Assembly: GCA_002104905.1 (NCBI GenBank)
Contig: MCFE01000002.1
Location: 1 to 64,000 of the forward strand
DNA length: 64,000 bases
Source: Basidiobolus meristosporus CBS 931.73
Lineage: Eukaryota > Basidiobolomycota > Basidiobolomycetes > Basidiobolales > Basidiobolaceae
Direction: 5' to 3'
The notes under the pieces were generated by a model that saw nothing but the letters and a program-made list of their open reading frames with translations, searched no databases and had not been told where the DNA came from. Below, piece by piece: positions 58,444 through 64,000 of this stretch (positions are counted from its first letter, which is position 1; each line of letters opens with the position of its first letter). The position numbers were made by a program, and so were the translations under genes.

Positions 58444-59721
58444 ATGCCGGAAAAAATAACTACTCGTGATTCTTCTAGCAAGGAGATTCATCAGCTCGAG
58501 TTTGAAGAGGAAGCAGACAAACACAGAACTGGGTCTAGTTTCGGCGCTTACTTCAACATAGTGTGTGTTATCGCAGGTACTGGTACTTTACAGCTGCCGC
58601 TAACATTGAAGCAAGGTGGATGGATTTCTATCATCATGATAATTCTATCTGCATGCATTGCCACATACACTGGAAATCTTCTTATCAAGTGCCTCTATTA
58701 CGATGGTGTCACTCGATTACCTGACTACCCTTCTGTTGGAGAGGCTGCCTACGGCAAGTACGGAAAGATCTTTGTTAGAGTGTTCTATTATTCGATACAG
58801 CTTGGCGCATCCTGCATTTACATTCTACTCGCTGGACAAAATGCCCATGCTCTCCTAACAGACTGGGGTGTTCAGGTGAACCCGAAAATTTGTACTATAG
58901 TTGCCGCTGTTGTCATATGTATTCCGTATATAACATTGAAAACCCTCAAAGAGGTTGCTTTTTTAGCAGTTTTTGGAGCCATCGCAACATTGGTGGTAGT
59001 TTTTGTGGTGGTAGTGGAAGGATTTCTTCATTTACCAAGCCTCAAGGACAAGGATTACGGACATGCCTTTGCTCACGGGTCGGGAATTCCGATTGCTCTT
59101 GCATCTATTAGTTTCTCGTATGGCGGCAATGTCATCTACCCACACGTCGAGGAAGGAATGCGTCACCCCAAGTCCTGGAACAAGGTCTTACTGATGGCCA
59201 TCGGCACTATCACCGCTATGTATATGTTGATCAGCGTCTGTGGGTACTATATTTACGGCAATCAAACAGATTCGCCAATTTACAACAATATTCCTGCAAA
59301 CGCCGGCTACTTCGTGGCGGTCGTCCTGATTACGATACACGTTATCCTTGCTGCGCCCATCTTGCTCACGAGCTTTGCCAATGAGATGGAGATGATTTTC
59401 AAGATCGATAGAAAGTACCACAGCGCATCCAAGGAGTTTCTTCTTCGCGCCTCCCTCCGAGCTGTAGTGATTGTCGTACTGACACTGATTGCGCTATTCC
59501 TTCCTCACGTTCCTGAACTAATGTCGCTGGTTGGTGCTTTGTCAAACTGCATCATTGTGTTTGTGGCACCGATTATCCTTTATCTTAAACTCTACGGATG
59601 GAGAAGCATCTCCAAGCTGGAGCTACTATGGTGCCTTATTGTAATCGCCATCGGCTTGCTCGGGTGTGTACTCGGAGCCAAAGATGCCATCATATCACTT
59701 ATCGAGAAGACCAAAGCATAA
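58444..59721 (+). CDS. Vacuolar-type amino acid transporter (AAAP/AVT family)
   Basis: Single-exon gene of 425 residues with about 11 membrane spans. The polar N-terminus (about 30 residues) is followed by the family's TM1 signature AGTGTLQLPLTLKQGGW, then GEAAYGKYGK after TM2-3. In the centre lies ISFSYGGNVIYPHVEEGMRHPKSW, the conserved AAAP motif. The family exchanges or symports neutral and aromatic amino acids with protons; fungal members mostly act at the vacuole, some at the plasma membrane. The absence of introns contrasts with most long genes here. Substrate not predictable from sequence. Confidence 0.92.
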   Translation: MPEKITTRDSSSKEIHQLEFEEEADKHRTGSSFGAYFNIVCVIAGTGTLQLPLTLKQGGWISIIMIILSACIATYTGNLLIKCLYYDGVTRLPDYPSVGEAAYGKYGKIFVRVFYYSIQLGASCIYILLAGQNAHALLTDWGVQVNPKICTIVAAVVICIPYITLKTLKEVAFLAVFGAIATLVVVFVVVVEGFLHLPSLKDKDYGHAFAHGSGIPIALASISFSYGGNVIYPHVEEGMRHPKSWNKVLLMAIGTITAMYMLISVCGYYIYGNQTDSPIYNNIPANAGYFVAVVLITIHVILAAPILLTSFANEMEMIFKIDRKYHSASKEFLLRASLRAVVIVVLTLIALFLPHVPELMSLVGALSNCIIVFVAPIILYLKLYGWRSISKLELLWCLIVIAIGLLGCVLGAKDAIISLIEKTKA

Positions 59722-62700
59722 CGACGGCAAGCAACCTTCGCTATTACCTGTTGGATTGACACCATCCCGATTTGTACCTACGAGAAATTTCCCTCCTGAA
59801 CAGGCAACATTACTCCTAGAATAATCGTTGCCAAACTCCACTCGAGAAATAAACCTGCTTAATCCTGTGGCGTTTCACCTCGCAAATCAAATTGACATAA
59901 GGATTGTTCATTCTGCATGGCTGTTAACGTATTAGGGAGATGCCCAATTGAGTCACCATCCAGTAGATGGTGATTAGTGAAGCATGCATAGGAATTGGGG
60001 ATCTGATGAAAAAGGCGATCATGTATTACTGAAACCCCCTATTGTTCCACTATGTTGGGGATTGAGATGCATCGTGCTGCCCATACCAACCCACACTCGT
60101 CGCATAGCGAACCTGAAACAGTCCCACGGTGCTGCATTATCCTACGGCTGTGAGAATAACCCCATGCTCGAGGAATATCGTGGCCAAATTCCACTCGAGC
60201 CCACTGCCTCAAATGATTTTCATGATCATCCAGAGCAGCCACATTTTAGGCAACGTTGAGCCTTGTGTTACGACTTTTGGTCGGATCAAAGGAGTATTGC
60301 GGATTAGTCACCAATGCGCTATGCATTTTTTTGGCCAAAAGGTATTCAGATTCCCAGTACCGTACTAACAACTTCTTTAGTCACAGAGATGATGCGGAAG
60401 TGCCACAATCATGACCGACACAAAGATTGGCATTGATTCACCTGGCTCATTGGGATGGGCTTTGTGACCAAGGCCAAAGAGCACAAGGGAGCACCGAAGG
60501 TCATTTTTGTCAGTTGAGAATCCACAGATACTGTGATGCCTGCCGCGCGTCTTCAAGTCAACTCCACGAGGAGTTCCTTTAAGGTACACGGGGTTTTCCA
60601 TAAAAGATGCCGAAATGTTTTCCCATAGCATGGATGGCAAGTGTGAGAGTAATGTGATAGGGCAGACAAGGATCATTCATCAAGTGTGAAAGTGTATACA
60701 TTACGTCGCATTCTGTGCATTTGGAGGTCCAATCTCATCTGATTTTGGAGTTGCGGAGTATTCCTATTATCAATTCCTGGATTACCTTGCCATGTTGAGT
60801 TAAGATTAGTCATTGACTTGATGAACAGTGAAGCTAAATTTGGAATTTGATATTCAATCAGGTATCCCTGACTATATCTGCTAGAAGCAATTTCGGGTGA
60901 AACTGTACTGGATTGTAGTTTACGGTGGGACAATCAGTAGTATAATAATGCCACTGGCTAATAGGGCCTTCTTTATAGATTATCTTATCTACACATCTTT
61001 CTCAAATGTTACGTTGCTTCAGTAAAATAGAAAATTACTGAGGTGCAAAAAGACTATTGTTGAAAAGTGCATTATAAACCGATCTATGCTACTTTTGTGT
61101 GTCTGCCTTTAAGATGCTAGACTTGTTTATGCTTTAAGAGCTTTGGTGCTATTGGAAGTGATTGAGAGAAATAGTAGACTTTATGGGCTTTACGTAGTGA
61201 TTTATTAAATATAAGTGTTGTATTTATTACTTTAGATATTCAGTTTCCACCTAAACCATTCATATACCTTAAGATTCTACATCGCTTATTGCATAACTAT
61301 GAATTGTTTGCTTGAGATTTGGTTTGCAAGATATCAGCTAATTCTTAGAGCTAGTGATGGCCTGGTAGTTATCAAGATTTTCAAGCTTAGTTGTTTAAAG
61401 CATTTCATCATCAACTTTGTGAAGTTTGTCTAAAGATATAAACACTGTAGCTGGAATAAACAAAACAACAAGTAAATAGCATGCAACTCCTCTAGTTGTC
61501 CAAGTCACTTCCAATACTCTCTAGAATATTGCAACACTGATACTCCCTATGAAAAATCTCAAACTTGAAATTCAGTTGATTTTCAGCTGGTATTCCGCTG
61601 GTGTTTTTTGTTCAAATTTTCATTTGCAATTTTTGATGGAAGTAGTGGGCAGCTAGTTACCAAGTTTGACACAAAAGTTTTGAGAAACTTGGAATTCAGC
61701 TGATATTATGATGGTATTCTGCTGGCCTTTTCTTAATTTTTTTTCATAGAGTATGCCAGGGTGTATTAATTGTAGAATCCTTTATGCCTTTGCTTACTAT
61801 CTACAGCTATTACTATAACTAATATCTTACCAACTAAGTCCTAGGCATATATTTCATAATTTAGCAATAAGCTAAATTGAAGCCTCAGACATATGAGTAA
61901 TCTTTGGTGAAAATATTCCAAGTAAATCTCGACACAGAATCTGTTCAGGAAATAATAGAGTTCATTGACTACGATCTACATGACCAAGCTAATGGAAATA
62001 TTGAGGAGTAAATTCGAAATTTACAACACTATCAACGACCCTTTAAGATGCAAATATAATATCTAAAATTTACATATTTCGTGAAGTAGGGTAGAATACT
62101 ATCCAAAAAAGCACAAAACCCAAGATCGGAATTTCTATCATCTGGATACCTTGATTGATGTATAAAGTATGCTGTGAAAGGTCAAAGGGATCTTGTGGCC
62201 AGCATCGAAAGCCCTACACCCGTTCAAAATTACCAGTAAAAATATCTACTATGAATAATTCCGCAGCAATATCTCATCAGAAACTAGGGCTATTTAAACA
62301 TAATACTACCACATAATGTGTAGGCCCATATGTGCATTATTCCTGTGCAAAGTACGAAATGTGATGTGATGAGCGTTCGAAAATTTCTGTTTGTACGCGA
62401 GATGGAATACCGCCGAAAAATCCATTTTGGAAGTAGTTTACTAAGCGGCCGATTCCAAGTCCATATTATGTTGATACATTTGAGAATACAGCGACAGCTT
62501 AACTTGAACAAAGCATACATTTCTTGATTTTGTTGCTAATTTCTACCGGAATTTCCAAGTTGAAATGCCTGCAGCTGTATGCACCGATGTTCATACAAAT
62601 GGGTCTATATAAAGGCTTGATTTATAGCAAAACATGTAAGTTCTCTTTTATTTGACCACTGGGGAAGGTGTGGGCATATCAACGGTATAAAAAATTGAAA

Positions 62701-62761
62701 AACATGTGGTCAAGTGGTAGAACAAATAAATGGAGAATGGTCATTAATTGTTAAAAACCCA
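59722..62761. other. Gene-poor AT-rich region
   Basis: About 3 kb between the 3' ends of the two transporter genes. Apart from the imperfect repeat at 61567-61740, no gene, RNA or transposon is supported. Confidence 0.45.
61567..61740 (+). repeat. Imperfect direct repeat of about 45 bp
   Basis: Two copies of a unit run GAAATTCAGTTGATTTTCAG (61567) and GGAATTCAGCTGATATTATG (61689), each continuing with a TGGTATTC(C/T)GCTGG core and a T-rich run. The units are about 120 bp apart. They could be remnants of transposon ends or a decayed local tandem duplication. No coding capacity lies between them. Confidence 0.5.
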
Positions 62762-64000
62762 CTAGGCCTGGGCTGAGGACTCTTTGTCGTTTACTGATTC
62801 GAACTTGCGTAAAATTCTATCAGCCTTCAAGGGCTCCTTTCTTCTGCCATAGCTTGGGAAAACTAAGGAAATGAGGAACCCAGAGACGGCAAGTCCAATA
62901 CCAGAGAATCCTAGAGCCAGCAAGAAAGGGGGGAAATCGTAACCTTCAAAGAAAGTGAAATGCATACCATCCTTAACATTCCCTTTAACAATAGCACCGT
63001 AAACCATTACCGAAAAGAAACCAGTGGCACACCCAATAAGAACCGATGCGGTATTAACCATATGGCGGCCAGGTCCCTCCCAGAGCCCCATAAAGATGGG
63101 AAGAATAAAGCAGGTAGTTACCAGGTTCGAAAGTAGGAAGAGATCTATCACTTGGTATCCCTTGAGAGAGATGATTACGAGCGGTACATTCACCACGACC
63201 ACTAAAATTCTGGATAACCAGACTGGACGATTTTTCAAGAATACTGAAGAAATGCTGTCCACTAATGCGTTTTGCATACTATCCACTGCAGAAGAGTTCA
63301 TAACAACTGCGAGGATGGTAACTATGATGATAATCCATGCTGGGGCTTCTCCACCATGGCCAAGTAGTGTGAACAGGATCACGTTTGGATTGGATGTATC
63401 TAGACCAGCCCAAATCGCAAGGAAGCCACAGAAACCAAGGAAGAAGACCACTAGGATTGTGATGACCATAGCTACAACTGCTCCCTGCTTGAGGGATCGC
63501 GGATCTTCAGACGCCCAAACACGTTGCCACATAGCTTCCGAAAAGCAAGTACCTGCAAACAAAGAGATCGGCATAGTTGCGATTGCTCCCCAACCATAAT
63601 AGTTGGGAGCCAGATTTGGAGGTAACTCGCTTGGCAAAGGTAAACGGAACGTAACAGCTACGTAGACGATCATGATGGCGACAAAGACTAAACTTAAAAC
63701 TGCCTGCCCTTGGTCTGTGACAATAGAAACGTAGAGTCCACCGGTTGCTGTATAAATCATAGTCGTTACTCCAATGATGATGACGATTGGAATTCGCGTA
63801 GTCCCAATCACTGTCTCAAATAGATCGCCAATTGAGGTGTATTCAGCTATCAACGCAATCGCCATATTGAAGATCATCACAAGCGCGACAAAGTATTTCA
63901 ACGTTTCTCCAAAGCGCCAACGAACAAAATCGGAGAGTGACAACACATGAGGATAGCGAGACTGAATCTTGTTACCGAAGAAAGCTACAAGGAATATCGG
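62762..64000 (-). CDS. Sodium:solute symporter (SSF family), 5' end beyond the window
   Basis: The frame is open from the right edge to the stop at 62762-62764, so at least 412 residues are present and the N-terminus is missing. About 10 membrane spans are visible. The N-side FFGNKIQSRYPHVLSLSDFV and ATGGLYVSIVTDQGQAVLSL are typical of the solute:sodium symporter family. MWQRVWASEDPRSLKQGA and MNSSAVDSMQNALVDSI match its core region. Fungal members carry urea, polyamines or other solutes (Dur3-like) using a cation gradient. Substrate cannot be assigned without the missing part. The C-terminal tail is short and charged. Confidence 0.88.
   Translation of the reverse strand, partial: PIFLVAFFGNKIQSRYPHVLSLSDFVRWRFGETLKYFVALVMIFNMAIALIAEYTSIGDLFETVIGTTRIPIVIIIGVTTMIYTATGGLYVSIVTDQGQAVLSLVFVAIMIVYVAVTFRLPLPSELPPNLAPNYYGWGAIATMPISLFAGTCFSEAMWQRVWASEDPRSLKQGAVVAMVITILVVFFLGFCGFLAIWAGLDTSNPNVILFTLLGHGGEAPAWIIIIVTILAVVMNSSAVDSMQNALVDSISSVFLKNRPVWLSRILVVVVNVPLVIISLKGYQVIDLFLLSNLVTTCFILPIFMGLWEGPGRHMVNTASVLIGCATGFFSVMVYGAIVKGNVKDGMHFTFFEGYDFPPFLLALGFSGIGLAVSGFLISLVFPSYGRRKEPLKADRILRKFESVNDKESSAQA

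Noticed and set aside
1-64000. CRISPR arrays, prokaryotic operons, riboswitches
   Set aside because: The DNA is eukaryotic (telomere, spliceosomal introns, nuclear-type genes), and no regularly spaced repeats of the CRISPR kind are present.

Overview
The window starts at a chromosome end. Positions 1-142 are a perfect run of the vertebrate/fungal-type telomere repeat (C-rich strand AACCCT on +, so TTAGGG reads outward). The rest is eukaryotic DNA with small spliceosomal introns, mostly about 55-70 nt, with GTAAGT-like donors and CTAAC/CTAAT-like branch sites. The gene content is fungal: an oleate delta-12 desaturase, a fungal-style major facilitator, a Ras exchange factor, an LRR-RhoGEF, ERO1, OLA1 and eL33. 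Intron density and gene style suggest an early-diverging (zygomycete-grade) fungus. That placement is inference; no marker here fixes the species.

Region 1 (1-3000) is a head-to-tail array of short retroelements inserted in telomere repeats. Two near-identical 520-bp copies carry a tRNA-like head (SINE type) and four alternating small hairpins. Two LINE-like fragments carry related reading frames that open exactly at their 5' truncation points. Further in lie a truncated SINE, a tail-only copy and two decayed tails. All share one 3' end: AATAAAG, a hairpin TCACC-loop-GGTGA, then a run of C flowing into TAACCC. All point the same way, with the 3' end toward the chromosome interior. This is the layout expected if reverse transcription is primed from the telomeric 3' overhang, and it is the most unusual system in the window.

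Region 2 (3.2-31 kb) begins with a pseudokinase/ankyrin-repeat gene. It then holds mostly housekeeping genes: an NSUN-family RNA m5C methyltransferase (7 exons including a 16-nt exon), ribosomal protein eL33, an uncharacterised multi-exon gene, OLA1, a gene equal to the C-terminal half of XMAP215/Dis1 without TOG domains, a delta-12 desaturase, a FAS1-domain protein, a mitochondrial-type DEAD-box helicase and a membrane protein resembling the bacterial 'Sensor' domain.

Region 3 (32-53 kb) holds an MFS transporter, then three signalling or scaffold-type genes close together: an LRR-DH-PH Rho exchange factor, a 1207-residue coiled-coil protein and a RasGEF. ERO1 follows. Region 4 (53-64 kb) is gene-poor and AT-rich, with an AVT-type amino acid transporter and, running off the right edge, a sodium:solute symporter.

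Exon structures were assembled by hand from splice signals and reading-frame phase; every multi-exon model given keeps the frame through all its junctions. Family calls come from recognised motifs, not from database searches.
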